Origin: DAOPXV01 sp964551445
Lineage (GTDB): Bacteria; Muiribacteriota; UBA9980
Direction: 5' to 3'
Length of the DNA stretch: 64,000 nucleotides
NCBI GenBank assembly: GCA_964551445.1
Contig: CAZKCG010000018.1
Span: forward strand, 17,053-81,052
Shown: piece by piece, positions 7,968 to 15,837 of the stretch
Layout of the letters: each line of letters begins with the position of its first letter
Numbering within the stretch: the stretch's first letter is position 1
Program-made: the position numbers and the translations under genes
The notes under the pieces: generated by a model
Seen by the model: only the letters and a program-made list of their open reading frames with translations
What the model was told of the DNA's origin: nothing
Databases searched by the model: none

Positions 7968-7996
7968 TTGACAGCGAATTGTTTTTATGATATATT
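7968..7996 (+). promoter_or_regulatory. Promoter of the small-protein/membrane cassette
   Basis: TTGACA at 7968-7973 and TATATT at 7991-7996 with a 17-base spacer. It precedes the first of two small paralogous genes and marks the left edge of an AT-rich cassette. Confidence 0.7.
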
Positions 7997-8030
7997 AAAT
8001 CAGCGATTTAAGATATAAGGAGACAATAAC

Positions 8031-8222
8031 ATGCAAAAAGCCTTTCTTTTACCAATTATGGATGGAGAATATTGGGCGGACGAAACCGATATTGTCAGAC
8101 CAGATGAGGCCATTAACGAATTACTCGACAAAGGTTGGATAATCGATAAAGTATTAAAGGTATATGAAGGTCAGGGACTTCTCGTTGTCGCCCATAGCGA
8201 TGATGATATTAAAAAACGTTAA
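8031..8222 (+). CDS. Small alpha/beta protein, DUF4177-like (63 aa)
   Basis: AAGGAG lies nine bases before the ATG. The protein has the layout strand - helix ('PDEAINELLDKGW') - strand ('IIDKVLKVYE') - strand ('GLLVVAHSDDD'), reminiscent of DUF4177-type ferredoxin-like mini-domains; that likeness is structural impression rather than a family match. The ribosome-binding leader and first codons (8014-8035) are identical over 22 bases to those of the next gene, suggesting a duplication. No function known. Confidence 0.5.
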   Translation: MQKAFLLPIMDGEYWADETDIVRPDEAINELLDKGWIIDKVLKVYEGQGLLVVAHSDDDIKKR

Positions 8223-8306
8223 GCTCAATCAAACAACTTTTCTCTAACAACAATGCGAGAGAAAAGCGATATCAATATACAAAACTATCTATAAGGAGAC
8301 AATAAC

Positions 8307-8480
8307 ATGCAGAAAATAGATGATTTACCAAATATTCAGCCGAATGATCTTTCGAGTTATCTTACAACATTAAAAAACGAAGGGAAAAAAATTATATCAG
8401 TTGTTCCTACAAGTGGCTTTATTGTTAATAATTCAATCGATTTCAATCATTATGTCATCGTTTATGACGACGAGAAATAA
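8307..8480 (+). CDS. Small alpha/beta protein, paralogue of the preceding gene (57 aa)
   Basis: An ATG at 8307 follows the same AAGGAGACAATAAC leader as the upstream gene. The product runs helix ('DLSSYLTTLKNEGK'), strand ('KIISVVPTSGFIV') and strand ('HYVIVYDDEK'), the same order as its neighbour though with little residual identity. It ends with an acidic tail, as does the neighbour. The pair probably arose by duplication and divergence. No function is known. Confidence 0.5.
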   Translation: MQKIDDLPNIQPNDLSSYLTTLKNEGKKIISVVPTSGFIVNNSIDFNHYVIVYDDEK

Positions 8481-8605
8481 TACGAGTACCGATACAATAA
8501 TCGTAATACAAAAAAAACTTGACTTATAACATTATATAGTGATATACTTAAACTTAAATAGAAAGCTTACGATTTGAAAAACATTATAATTTAAGGTGTT
8601 TAAGC

Positions 8606-9043
8606 ATGACTTTACTCGACGACCAACAAAAAGAAATAACAGATTTGAAAATCGAAAACGCTGTTTTAAAAGAACGCCTCGATTCAATTCAAAAAAATAA
8701 TTGGATAAACACATTGGGGTCTGTAACGGAAATTTTTTTTAAATACATTACTTTCATAACAGGGTTAATCTGTATACCTGTTTCACTTTATTTATTGGCG
8801 GGCAAAGATACGAATGCTAATATTGTTATAAGTTTTCTAGCAAAAATCACCATTCGGGAAACACTTGCATGGACTGGAACCGGAGTATGTTATTTATTGT
8901 TTTTGAAAGAAAGAAAGCAGCGTAAGGATGTCATCGAGTCCAAAGACAAACGCATCAAAGATTTCGAAAGTTATTTTGATAAAAACAGATCATCGAGCGG
9001 GATTACTCCAAGGGGCGAAACCAATCCCGCTGATCTGAAATAA
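8606..9043 (+). CDS. Coiled-coil membrane protein of the cassette (145 aa)
   Basis: An N-terminal coiled coil (residues 5-32, heptad-like 'DLKIENAVLKERLDSIQ') precedes two predicted membrane helices (about residues 42-66 and 83-100) and a charged cytoplasmic tail. There is no signal peptide. Its SD is weak ('AAGGTG' region). The gene is adjacent to another membrane protein and the two lie in an AT-rich, independently terminated block within the prophage. Such pairs in lysogens often act in superinfection exclusion or abortive infection, but nothing in the sequence proves this. A weak promoter (TTGACT near 8519) may serve both genes. Confidence 0.6.
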   Translation: MTLLDDQQKEITDLKIENAVLKERLDSIQKNNWINTLGSVTEIFFKYITFITGLICIPVSLYLLAGKDTNANIVISFLAKITIRETLAWTGTGVCYLLFLKERKQRKDVIESKDKRIKDFESYFDKNRSSSGITPRGETNPADLK

Positions 9044-9055
9044 GGAGGCCATATA

Positions 9056-9658
9056 ATGAACACTGAATATTCAATAATTATTTCTATTTTAAACATAATG
9101 GTTATATTTTATATAATTTATTTTGGCTATTCCAAATTTTTTATTGATAAATATCGTCACAATATTATTACTTTAAGAGACCATATGTTTGATGAAATGA
9201 TAAAACAGGGTATAAATTTTGACAATGAAGCCTATGTTTTATTGAGAACGACAATGAACGGTTTTATCAGATTTGGACATCGATTGAGTATGTGGCGATT
9301 AATTTATGCATTTATGATTTTAAAAAAGAAATCAACTGACAAAGCATCGTTTTCGGCCAAATGGAAAAACGCCATTGAAAAAATGCCAACGGAACAACAA
9401 GATTTTTTTAATAGGCACAAATTCACAATGGAAATCTATACATTTCAATATTTGTTATTGGCATCACCAGAATTATGGCCGTTTATGCTTTTGGCATCAA
9501 TGTGGTTATTAATTAAGGCTGTTCAAAAATCAGCATTATTGGTTTTAAAAGATAAATACATGGGACTAGAGAAAGTTTCAAATATGATAAGCGTTTCTTA
9601 TTATGAAAATTTTGCTTATAGCACTGAAAATAAATCCGAAATCCACTTAACGATCTGA
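9056..9658 (+). CDS. Membrane protein of the cassette (200 aa)
   Basis: An N-terminal membrane helix (residues 5-25) anchors the protein; a second hydrophobic stretch lies at about residues 128-158 ('YLLLASPELWPFMLLASMWLL'). Between them is a soluble helical region. An AGGAGG site precedes the ATG and the gene lies 12 bases after the coiled-coil membrane gene, so they are co-translated. Codon and base use is markedly more AT-rich than in the terminase or primase genes, fitting recent acquisition. No family is recognised; a role in lysogen protection is a contextual guess. Confidence 0.6.
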   Translation: MNTEYSIIISILNIMVIFYIIYFGYSKFFIDKYRHNIITLRDHMFDEMIKQGINFDNEAYVLLRTTMNGFIRFGHRLSMWRLIYAFMILKKKSTDKASFSAKWKNAIEKMPTEQQDFFNRHKFTMEIYTFQYLLLASPELWPFMLLASMWLLIKAVQKSALLVLKDKYMGLEKVSNMISVSYYENFAYSTENKSEIHLTI

Positions 9659-9663
9659 AAAAC

Positions 9664-9718
9664 GAAGAAACAAAAAAGCGACCCTCAAATCAAAGAGGGT
9701 CGCTTTTTTTGTTTCTTC
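9664..9718 (+). terminator. Strong terminator closing the membrane-protein cassette
   Basis: A near-perfect 23-base stem (from GAAGAAAC outward to GAGGGTCGC) with one bulge encloses the core AAAAAAGCGACCCTC/GAGGGTCGCTTTTTT. It can stop transcription from either side and separates the cassette from the convergent primase-helicase operon. Confidence 0.9.
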
Positions 9719-10066
9719 ACAAATATTCGAATATTCTAAATCCTATATGTTATTACAAAAAACTACTCGAATCATGACGCGCTGACATCTTTCGGTTTCA
9801 TCCCTGCCCCATAAACGCTTGAAACTAAAGCTGTTTCACGATATCCATAAGATGACAACCGACAGCAAAACGCGGCAAATCGTTTTATATAATATGCATA
9901 CATACATCACTATCACTTTTAACGAGTATATATATATTAATTTTTATATATAAATAAAAAGAAGTGTCACCAGTGTCAACCGCCGTTGATAACCCTTATG
10001 GCAGTAGTAAAAAGCCGTATGACAAGCATATAAAAAACCTCTGTCATTCATGACGGCATACTGTCA
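9719..10066. other. Intergenic region between convergent operons
   Basis: No gene is seen. The stretch holds an AT-rich run near 9930-9955 and, next to the primase-helicase stop, three TGTCAT/ATGACA hexamers (10019, 10042, 10062), two of them in one orientation. These might be protein-binding sites or chance. No convincing second terminator for the leftward operon was found. Confidence 0.4.
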
Positions 10067-12481
10067 TCAATTTACAAGCGCAGAAGAAAATTCGTCAAAG
10101 GAGATATCACACACACTCGCCCCGTCTTTTTTGCATTCAGTTTGTAATTTCAAAATTTCCGTCATAACACTTCGAGTATTCATATCATACGGAACAGGTC
10201 GCATCCATATATGAGCATAGCCGCGACTTTTCTTTGTACGCTTGATTATTTTTGAAACATCGCCACATATGACTCGTCGCAAGCCCGTGAAAAAGTGGGC
10301 GCTACTTAGCGGCTTGTAACCGTTCATGGCACAAAACTTCTTATACTCATCGTGAATAAGTGCGTTCTGCACAAATTTTTCATCAGCGTCCCAAAATAGA
10401 TACTCGCGAGCGAACTCATGTACAGGATTATTTTCGTTGATCTCGTCCGCTGTGTTTTCTTGCAGGCACGTCGGAATATAAAAATCGCCACGCGCTTTAA
10501 GGCGAGCTAATCCAGTCAACGCCCACAAAAATATACCGTCGGCTTCAAGGAATAGTTTTTCATCGAGTCTTGTATCTTTTTTCTTGCGAAGCGTAGGGTC
10601 TTTGTGAAAATCGCATACAAAAGGAATATATATCCAGCGTCTTTCGAAGCCAGAACTTCGATCAGTGGTGGCGATAGAATTATTCGTAGCAAAAATATAC
10701 TTCGCAAAGGGCGTGAACTCAAAGGGGTCTTTCCCTTTCTTCTCAGCCTGAATTCGCTCGCCGCTTATGAGTTGTTTCAGTAGCTCGTCTAACGCTACGT
10801 CGCGGCTACCGACTTCGGATGATATATTTAGAAGTTTGTTGCGTACCCCGGCTATCGTGAACTTGTCTTTCATTTGGGACATTTTGATATGACTGCAATT
10901 TTTGGTGCCTAAAATGTGTTCGATTACGCGCAATAACACGCTTTTCCCATTAGCGCCTTCACCCTTGAAAACGAGCGCGGATTCTATATTTGTATCTTGA
11001 CTGAATGAATACCCGATAAATTCTTGTATCAGTGGTATTGCCTCAGAATGACGGGGGAAAATTTCAGATAGGAATTGTAAGAATCGCGGGCAGTCGGCTT
11101 TCGTGTCATATTTGACGTTCAACATGTTGAAAAATTTTTCGTCGGTTCCGCGTTCTCGCACCTTCGCCGTGTCGAGATCGTAAACCTTTCCATCTTTCAA
11201 TAAAAGATGCTTCGATACATTCGCGGTCGGTGTGTTCGTGTGGCAAGCTAACGCTTTCACCATTGTCGCGAGCCTCCCGACCGAAAAATGCATGTCGAGA
11301 AATTTAAACATTTCGGATTCAATGTCCTCTTTTTTGAGGGTGTTGTAAACATATCCATTCAAGAAAAAGAACTCGCCATCGTAGAAAATAATCCCGCGTT
11401 CCTCTGCATAATCCTTCACATGGCGTACTATCTGCGCGTTGGATAGTTGATCGGGGGCGGGGGCGGGCTTCCAATCGGGTTCATAGTGCTGCCGAAATTG
11501 CTTCCAGTGTTTATCGTTACATGACTCATGTTGACACTTGAACCCCGGCTTTCCCTTGCCATCCACGAACACCGCCACTTCTGACCCTGTATGAGCCGCG
11601 TTGAAGGGACATGTTTCGAGCACCACTCTTAGCCCGCCGTTGTATGGGCGGGGCGTTCTGTGCGGTATCGTATGGGCGTCTAAGAACGCGACGAGATCGA
11701 AAGGGGCTTCAACTGGCGTTGCGGCATCCTTCGCGGGACATAGGCTCCGTATCTGCTCCACAGTGGCGGGCGTATGAGTTTCCGGTGTGTACATTAGGAA
11801 CGATTGTCTATGAGGTCTATCCGCCGTATGAGTTCCCTTCACGCTGAAAGTCCCGTAGAGCTTAGTTATGCGCGAGGCGTTCGAAACTGATATATCGACC
11901 TTCGCCTTCGGGGTACTATACTTAGCGTTGAGGGCGAGTAAGAAGTTCTTGACGAGGGTGAGTGATGCTTGATCGTTTGGCAGGTCCACAGGCAGAAGTA
12001 AGTGATACCCGTTCCCGGAGTCGGCAACGTACATATCAGGGAACCCAAAGGCTATAAGGTCTGTATATATAGTTTTTATAATATTCAACGCCTCGGCCTT
12101 TTCTTCATCGGTAGAAGCTGTTTTCGTGATTCTAACGGGGTCGCAATCTATGAGAATATAGCGTCTCCGAACGGTCATAGCATCGCTGACCGTAGTTGAG
12201 GCGGGTACCGGGCATATCTGGTCGGAAGTACAAGCGTGAGGCATCGACATCGTTTCCGGGAGTAGGGGGTTCATAGTGAAATATATGTTGCTCTTATACC
12301 CGTTTTGGCCGTTGAATTTCGTCATGGCGTTTCTCGTGGCTACCAACGCTTCTTCGTGGGAGCTGACGACGATAGCGTGTGCGCCGCGCTGCGTTGGAAT
12401 CCGTATTTCAATAGGGAACTCAATTCTCAGCCTTTGCAGGGCTTGTGGTATGGGTAGTGGTGGCATAGAAAAATCGTACAT
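10067..12481 (-). CDS. Phage primase-helicase (AEP-like primase, zinc knuckle, D5/SF3 helicase)
   Basis: The product starts and unwinds phage DNA replication. Residues 105-215 look like an archaeo-eukaryotic-type primase core: 'YILIDCDPVR' (acidic pair at 112-114) and 'SNASRITKLYGT' near 200. A Cys/His cluster follows ('CPF...H' at 291-297 and 'FKCQHESC' at 315-321), the zinc element of primases. A D5_N region leads to an SF3 helicase with Walker A GEGANGKS (507-514) and downstream 'KYIFATNN' and 'RSSGFERRW' motifs typical of the D5/poxvirus family. A C-terminal winged-helix-like part closes the 804 residues. It is the last gene of the long leftward early operon, with AGGAG ten bases upstream of its ATG. 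Confidence 0.9.
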   Translation of the reverse strand: MYDFSMPPLPIPQALQRLRIEFPIEIRIPTQRGAHAIVVSSHEEALVATRNAMTKFNGQNGYKSNIYFTMNPLLPETMSMPHACTSDQICPVPASTTVSDAMTVRRRYILIDCDPVRITKTASTDEEKAEALNIIKTIYTDLIAFGFPDMYVADSGNGYHLLLPVDLPNDQASLTLVKNFLLALNAKYSTPKAKVDISVSNASRITKLYGTFSVKGTHTADRPHRQSFLMYTPETHTPATVEQIRSLCPAKDAATPVEAPFDLVAFLDAHTIPHRTPRPYNGGLRVVLETCPFNAAHTGSEVAVFVDGKGKPGFKCQHESCNDKHWKQFRQHYEPDWKPAPAPDQLSNAQIVRHVKDYAEERGIIFYDGEFFFLNGYVYNTLKKEDIESEMFKFLDMHFSVGRLATMVKALACHTNTPTANVSKHLLLKDGKVYDLDTAKVRERGTDEKFFNMLNVKYDTKADCPRFLQFLSEIFPRHSEAIPLIQEFIGYSFSQDTNIESALVFKGEGANGKSVLLRVIEHILGTKNCSHIKMSQMKDKFTIAGVRNKLLNISSEVGSRDVALDELLKQLISGERIQAEKKGKDPFEFTPFAKYIFATNNSIATTDRSSGFERRWIYIPFVCDFHKDPTLRKKKDTRLDEKLFLEADGIFLWALTGLARLKARGDFYIPTCLQENTADEINENNPVHEFAREYLFWDADEKFVQNALIHDEYKKFCAMNGYKPLSSAHFFTGLRRVICGDVSKIIKRTKKSRGYAHIWMRPVPYDMNTRSVMTEILKLQTECKKDGASVCDISFDEFSSALVN

Positions 12482-12497
12482 GATATTGATGCTCCTT

Positions 12498-13157
12498 TTA
12501 TTCGTTTCGAGATCGGGACCAATTGAGTTCTTGCTTGATTATTCGCAGCTCCGCAACTCGCTCGTGATATGCGATGAATTCAGCTTTCATGGTCGGATTC
12601 GTGAGCTGCGTTCGAGTCTGATTGTCCGCCGGGACTGTAATAAGCGTCGGGTCATCGATATTGTATTGCGGATGTTCCTTGAAGAAATTTTCAACGATGA
12701 CATGAAATTGCGGCTGAAAATGGTCAACGTGCGCTTCATCCATGGCAAGGGCAACGCCACTGATAGCGCAGATACAAGTGCCGGTCTCGAATTTTCCGCG
12801 CTTGAATGCTTTGATGTGGTTGTTAACAGCGTCCCGGCAAGCGTCGAACATTGATTCTCGTACGGTCGGTACTTTCCTATCAAGGCACGAGGCGTATGAA
12901 AAGTCGGTCGAGGAGCCATCAACTCGCACCGCCAGAAAATGTATTGTACCGTAACACGCTGTCGCAGTAGTTATGTGCAATAGCCCGCACCCGATTTTTT
13001 TGGACGCTTCTGGATGCCTTTGCAACAGATCACGAATCAAAGTGAACTCGTCTGGCGGTAGCGGTTGCCCTAGTAGTGCGCTTCGTAGTATCTTCTGGAT
13101 ATGTTTTTTCGCTGTTGCCTTCGTCTTGAAAACAATATTTCCAATACTGAAAGTCAT
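12498..13157 (-). CDS. DUF3223 / DCL-family protein with HNH-like Cys-His motif
   Basis: Residues 1-95 match the DCL/DUF3223 pattern: a short beta start ('IGNIVFKTKATAKKHIQKIL'), 'LIRDLLQRHPEASKKIGCG', and a 'FLAVRVDGSSTDFSYASCL' segment. The second half contains 'CICAISGVALAMDEAHVDHFQPQF', resembling the 'CxxC/AxSG...DVDH' core of HNH-type nucleases, so a nuclease or nucleic-acid-binding role is plausible. DUF3223 proteins are common in phages and occur in plants for organelle rRNA processing. GAGGGGG lies before the ATG. It is operonic, 16 bases upstream of the primase-helicase. Confidence 0.7.
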   Translation of the reverse strand: MTFSIGNIVFKTKATAKKHIQKILRSALLGQPLPPDEFTLIRDLLQRHPEASKKIGCGLLHITTATACYGTIHFLAVRVDGSSTDFSYASCLDRKVPTVRESMFDACRDAVNNHIKAFKRGKFETGTCICAISGVALAMDEAHVDHFQPQFHVIVENFFKEHPQYNIDDPTLITVPADNQTRTQLTNPTMKAEFIAYHERVAELRIIKQELNWSRSRNE

Positions 13158-13216
13158 CGTCGTTCCCCCTCTTTGTCATAGCCTATCATTTCAGCGCATT
13201 TCCTGTTGTTTTATTT

Positions 13217-13438
13217 TCATAGCTTTCCACGCTTAACTATTTTTTCATTCCGTTCAGCTATTATTTTCTCGATATGCGCGTTCCACGCATCGCAATCGAA
13301 CATAAGGTACCGCCCGATCTTCACGAAATACTCTGGGTGCATACCTAAGTATTTCATTTGGTATATCGACTCTCGCGTGTAAGGTACATTGTTTGCTTTC
13401 AGGGCTTTTTCATCAGAAACATTGACTAGATTTCTCAT
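13217..13438 (-). CDS. Small AlpA/excisionase-like HTH protein (73 aa)
   Basis: The segment 'VPYTRESIYQMKYLGMHPEYFVKIGRYLMFDCDAWNAHIEKII' has the layout of HTH_17/AlpA-type proteins: recognition helix, a short loop, and a 'KIGRyl-f-d--aw--wI' wing. Such proteins regulate phage genes or steer recombination. The ATG immediately follows the stop of the upstream zinc-finger gene, so translation is coupled. It is a second small HTH protein in the element besides the one at 7.65 kb. Confidence 0.65.
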   Translation of the reverse strand: MRNLVNVSDEKALKANNVPYTRESIYQMKYLGMHPEYFVKIGRYLMFDCDAWNAHIEKIIAERNEKIVKRGKL

Positions 13439-13648
13439 CTACAACACATCCTTTTCCAAAATTTTTTCTAAAAGTTGCCGATAGCATTTCTCTATTTTTC
13501 TATGATAGTAGGCGTTGGCGTTGCAGTTTGGGCCGCAGTATAGTTTATTCGCTCTGCCATCAAAAAAATCGCCACAGTAGACGCAGCGTCTTTTCTTTGT
13601 GGGCTTGTCGCGGCTCCCGCACGGTCGCCCGCTTCCGAATCCTCCCAT
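13439..13648 (-). CDS. Small zinc-finger protein A (69 aa)
   Basis: The front is basic and Gly-rich ('GGFGSGRPCGSRDKPTKKRR'), followed by 'CVYCGDFFDGRANKLYCGPNC', a four-cysteine zinc finger like those of FmdB/HNH-associated CxxC fingers, and a helical tail ending 'YRQLLEKILEKDVL'. Its ATG overlaps the upstream stop by one base (TAATG). The tail resembles that of zinc-finger protein B at 14.3 kb ('YRALLKKILKNEDI'), so the two are probably paralogues. A DNA- or RNA-binding role is likely but unproven. Confidence 0.6.
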   Translation of the reverse strand: MGGFGSGRPCGSRDKPTKKRRCVYCGDFFDGRANKLYCGPNCNANAYYHRKIEKCYRQLLEKILEKDVL

Positions 13649-13815
13649 TATTTCTTCACATCCATGCAGCTTTCCGGGATTTCAACCTTCGGAACCGCAG
13701 TCTTAGCCGCGTATATTTTGTCGAATTCGCGCTTAAAATAGCTCAATTCCTCAGAAGAAAAATCGTTGATAAGCGGAAGTAATGAAACATCGATGTATCC
13801 AAGCATAGTTGTCAT
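13648..13815 (-). CDS. Small hypothetical protein (55 aa)
   Basis: The ATG at 13815 follows GGGAG by nine bases. The product (starting MTTMLGYIDVSLLPLI) has a hydrophobic start, an acidic middle ('NDFSSEELSYFKREFDKI') and a basic end. It overlaps the next gene by one base. No function is recognised. Confidence 0.5.
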   Translation of the reverse strand: MTTMLGYIDVSLLPLINDFSSEELSYFKREFDKIYAAKTAVPKVEIPESCMDVKK

Positions 13816-13821
13816 AGGCCA

Positions 13822-14034
13822 TCACTCCCTTTCTTTGATCTTGTCGAACGTGTCCATGAGTTTGTTTTTTCTGTCTTCGTCCGCATTTTCAAGCTCAGTT
13901 ATCCTTTTTGATTTCGCGTCGAGTTCGAGTTTACAAGCTCCGACGACCTTTAACAGCGCGTCGAAGGTGCTGTATATCTGTACAATCGTTTCATGCAATT
14001 CTTTCGGGTAGTCGCGCTCTGTTTGTTTTTCCAT
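13822..14034 (-). CDS. Small coiled-coil protein (70 aa)
   Basis: GGAGGG precedes the ATG. After a polar lead the sequence is helical throughout, with heptad-like spacing in 'LELDAKSKRITELENADEDRKNKLMDTF'. It probably forms a dimeric coiled coil. No family is recognised. It is part of the early operon, six bases before the next start. Confidence 0.5.
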   Translation of the reverse strand: MEKQTERDYPKELHETIVQIYSTFDALLKVVGACKLELDAKSKRITELENADEDRKNKLMDTFDKIKERE

Positions 14035-14096
14035 GTTCCCTCCGTTTCTTTGTGTGCGGCATACGCGCCGATATGGCTGTATGCCGCGTGACTTAC

Positions 14097-14255
14097 TTAG
14101 ATTATTTCGAAGTCCTCGACGTTTTCGAATGTCCGAAGAAATTGATCTGTATAAAATATTTCGATTTCGCTGCCGTGTGTTTCGATTTTTTTAATTGTTT
14201 CATCCATTTGAATTATTGAGTTTCCGCCGCCATGTGAGATCATTAAGAATTTCAT
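14097..14255 (-). CDS. Small hypothetical protein (52 aa)
   Basis: An ATG at 14255 follows GGAG by eight bases. The product begins with a short strand (MKFLMISHGGG), then a helix ('MDETIKKIETHGSEIEIFY') and an acidic end. The alpha/beta look suggests a mini-domain, with no recognised family. Confidence 0.5.
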   Translation of the reverse strand: MKFLMISHGGGNSIIQMDETIKKIETHGSEIEIFYTDQFLRTFENVEDFEII

Positions 14256-14284
14256 AATTACTGCTCCTTCAACTGTTTTAGATG

Positions 14285-14485
14285 TTATATGTCTTCATTT
14301 TTTAAAATTTTTTTGAGCAAGGCCCGGTATGCTTTTTGGTATTCCCGCCGGTAGTTTGGATTCTTCTCATGAAATTTTTCGATTCTACGTTCGTTAGCCA
14401 AAACTCGGCAGACGGGGCAGTATTTGGCCGAGTTAGACCGCCGTTCACAGGTCGTCGAGCATATAGTGCATTTCATTTCTCGCAT
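14285..14485 (-). CDS. Small zinc-finger protein B (66 aa)
   Basis: I use the ATG at 14485, five bases after AGGAG; longer versions of the frame only overlap the upstream gene. The product has 'CTICSTTCERRSNSAKYCPVC', a four-cysteine finger, then a basic helix and the tail 'YRALLKKILKNEDI'. Cysteine spacing and tail match zinc-finger protein A at 13.4 kb, implying duplication in the same operon. The two may bind related targets or act together. Confidence 0.6.
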   Translation of the reverse strand: MREMKCTICSTTCERRSNSAKYCPVCRVLANERRIEKFHEKNPNYRREYQKAYRALLKKILKNEDI

Positions 14486-14543
14486 ATAGACTCCTCGTGC
14501 GAGGGGCTTTGCACCCCTCGGCACTGTGATTTTTAAGATTTTT

Positions 14544-15386
14544 CTACATTGGGAACTCGGCATTCCGGGAGGGCTGAGGGGCGAAGTTCGCAGCCATGTT
14601 CTTGAGCTTCGCATACTCTGCCGCACTCTCGCAACGCCCAATTATTTCATACTGGAGCGTCGAAAAAGCAATGCTGGCGTCATTTTTCATTGTTTCTTTC
14701 TTGAGGTAGAATTTCACATGGCATCCTCCGATAGGCCAACCGCGTTTCGTCGCAGCTACGGCCAGCGGCCCCCAATATTTCAGAGATGTGGCACTTGCCG
14801 AGAGCAAGTATGGCAGGTCGCCGCCCCCGTCGATCACGATGAGTAGGTTCAGCGAAGTTCTGCATTCTTCGGCTTTTTGAGGCGGATTCGTGCGAGCCGT
14901 CGCCGAGAACCGATTTCGAGGACAGAGGGCGCAGGACTGCCCATTTTCACTGATTTTTCCGTCAGGCGAAGTACATACGGGATACGGGTCGCCCGTATTC
15001 CACGCGGCTCGAGCCTCTGCGTGAGAAATGATGTATCCCGAAAACGAAGGAAGAACCTTGTTTTCGCCGAAATCGAAAAAACCAATTCCGCCGGGTGCTA
15101 TCTTCACGCGGGGCAGGGCGAGCCGTTCCACGCCCGCGAAATTTTCGGATACATCTTTCCGAAAAGCATCCTCAAAGGCAGCTACATCCATCGTTGTCGC
15201 CGGGGCCACGGTTGCCAGTGCCGTTGTAGTCCCGACAGCAGAGCCACTCGGCATATTCGTGACTGCGCCCGCTCCGGTGTTCCTGAAAGCGGCGTCGAAA
15301 CTCATGTTCGTAGTAGTACCGTCGCTCTTTGCGAGATCAAAGTCCATCTTTTTAACGTCATTCGGGATATTAGTATTAGTATTCAT
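14544..15386 (-). CDS. Early phage protein with Cys-rich core, possibly ssDNA-binding (280 aa)
   Basis: A Thr/Ala/Met-rich N-terminus (about 70 residues) precedes a folded part. Residues 135-175 carry 'CTSPDGKISENGQSCALCPRNRF' and 'AEECR', four cysteines that could hold zinc, followed by a beta-rich stretch ('NLLIVIDGGGDLPYLLSASATSLKYWGPL'). This arrangement recurs in phage proteins next to replication genes and has been linked, without proof here, to single-stranded-DNA binding. AGGAG lies nine bases upstream of the ATG. The C-terminus ends just before zinc-finger protein B. Confidence 0.5.
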   Translation of the reverse strand: MNTNTNIPNDVKKMDFDLAKSDGTTTNMSFDAAFRNTGAGAVTNMPSGSAVGTTTALATVAPATTMDVAAFEDAFRKDVSENFAGVERLALPRVKIAPGGIGFFDFGENKVLPSFSGYIISHAEARAAWNTGDPYPVCTSPDGKISENGQSCALCPRNRFSATARTNPPQKAEECRTSLNLLIVIDGGGDLPYLLSASATSLKYWGPLAVAATKRGWPIGGCHVKFYLKKETMKNDASIAFSTLQYEIIGRCESAAEYAKLKNMAANFAPQPSRNAEFPM

Positions 15387-15470
15387 TGATCGTTGCTCCT
15401 CGTTGATTTTAATTTTTAAAAAACTCTTAAACCCGCTACTATCCTCCTTTTCCCCGCCCTCGCGGGCATA

Positions 15471-15512
15471 AAAAAAACGCCGCCCAATCTCTTCTTTGAG
15501 ATCGAGCGGCGT
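15471..15512 (-). terminator. Leftward terminator inside the early operon
   Basis: ACGCCGC/GCGGCGT stem with an inner TCTC/GAGA stem, followed on the minus strand by a run of eight T residues. It would separate the upstream small-gene group (16.8-15.6 kb) from the downstream part, so readthrough or antitermination is needed for full-length transcripts. Confidence 0.75.
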
Positions 15513-15563
15513 TCGTTGTTCTTACGAAGGCGGCTATTTAGTATATTCTATTTTTACAATATT

Positions 15564-15722
15564 TTATTTTTCCGATAATAATTCAATGGTAAGTTTTATT
15601 TTTTGCCCGATACGGCCACCGGGCAGATGTATCTGAATATTTTTTCCATCCTCTGTTTTTACTCTCGCGTGGTCGCCCCGTATTTCTTCTACGGTTCCAT
15701 TCGATACAGTTTTTAGATTCAT
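15564..15722 (-). CDS. Small beta-barrel-like protein (52 aa)
   Basis: I use the ATG at 15722 because GGGGG lies just upstream; a longer frame has no site. The product reads as alternating short strands ('GTVEEIRGDHARVKTEDGKNIQIHLP' and 'GQKIKLTIELL'), similar in outline to small OB or SH3-like barrels. A nucleic-acid-binding role would fit, but no family is recognised. The terminator at 15.49 kb follows. Confidence 0.5.
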   Translation of the reverse strand: MNLKTVSNGTVEEIRGDHARVKTEDGKNIQIHLPGGRIGQKIKLTIELLSEK

Positions 15723-15837
15723 AGAGAATCCCCCTTGAAAGGAAGGAAGGGGGCTACCACTCACAGTCCCCCGGCCAATAATTAATTTCATTTCGCCGCG
15801 CCGTATTTTTATAGTCGCGGCCCCCTATTCTTCGAGA

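Noticed and set aside
13158..13216. Tiny coupled frames (9 and 11 codons) between the HTH and DUF3223 genes
   Set aside because: Too short to support as genes, although they overlap start and stop codons in chain.
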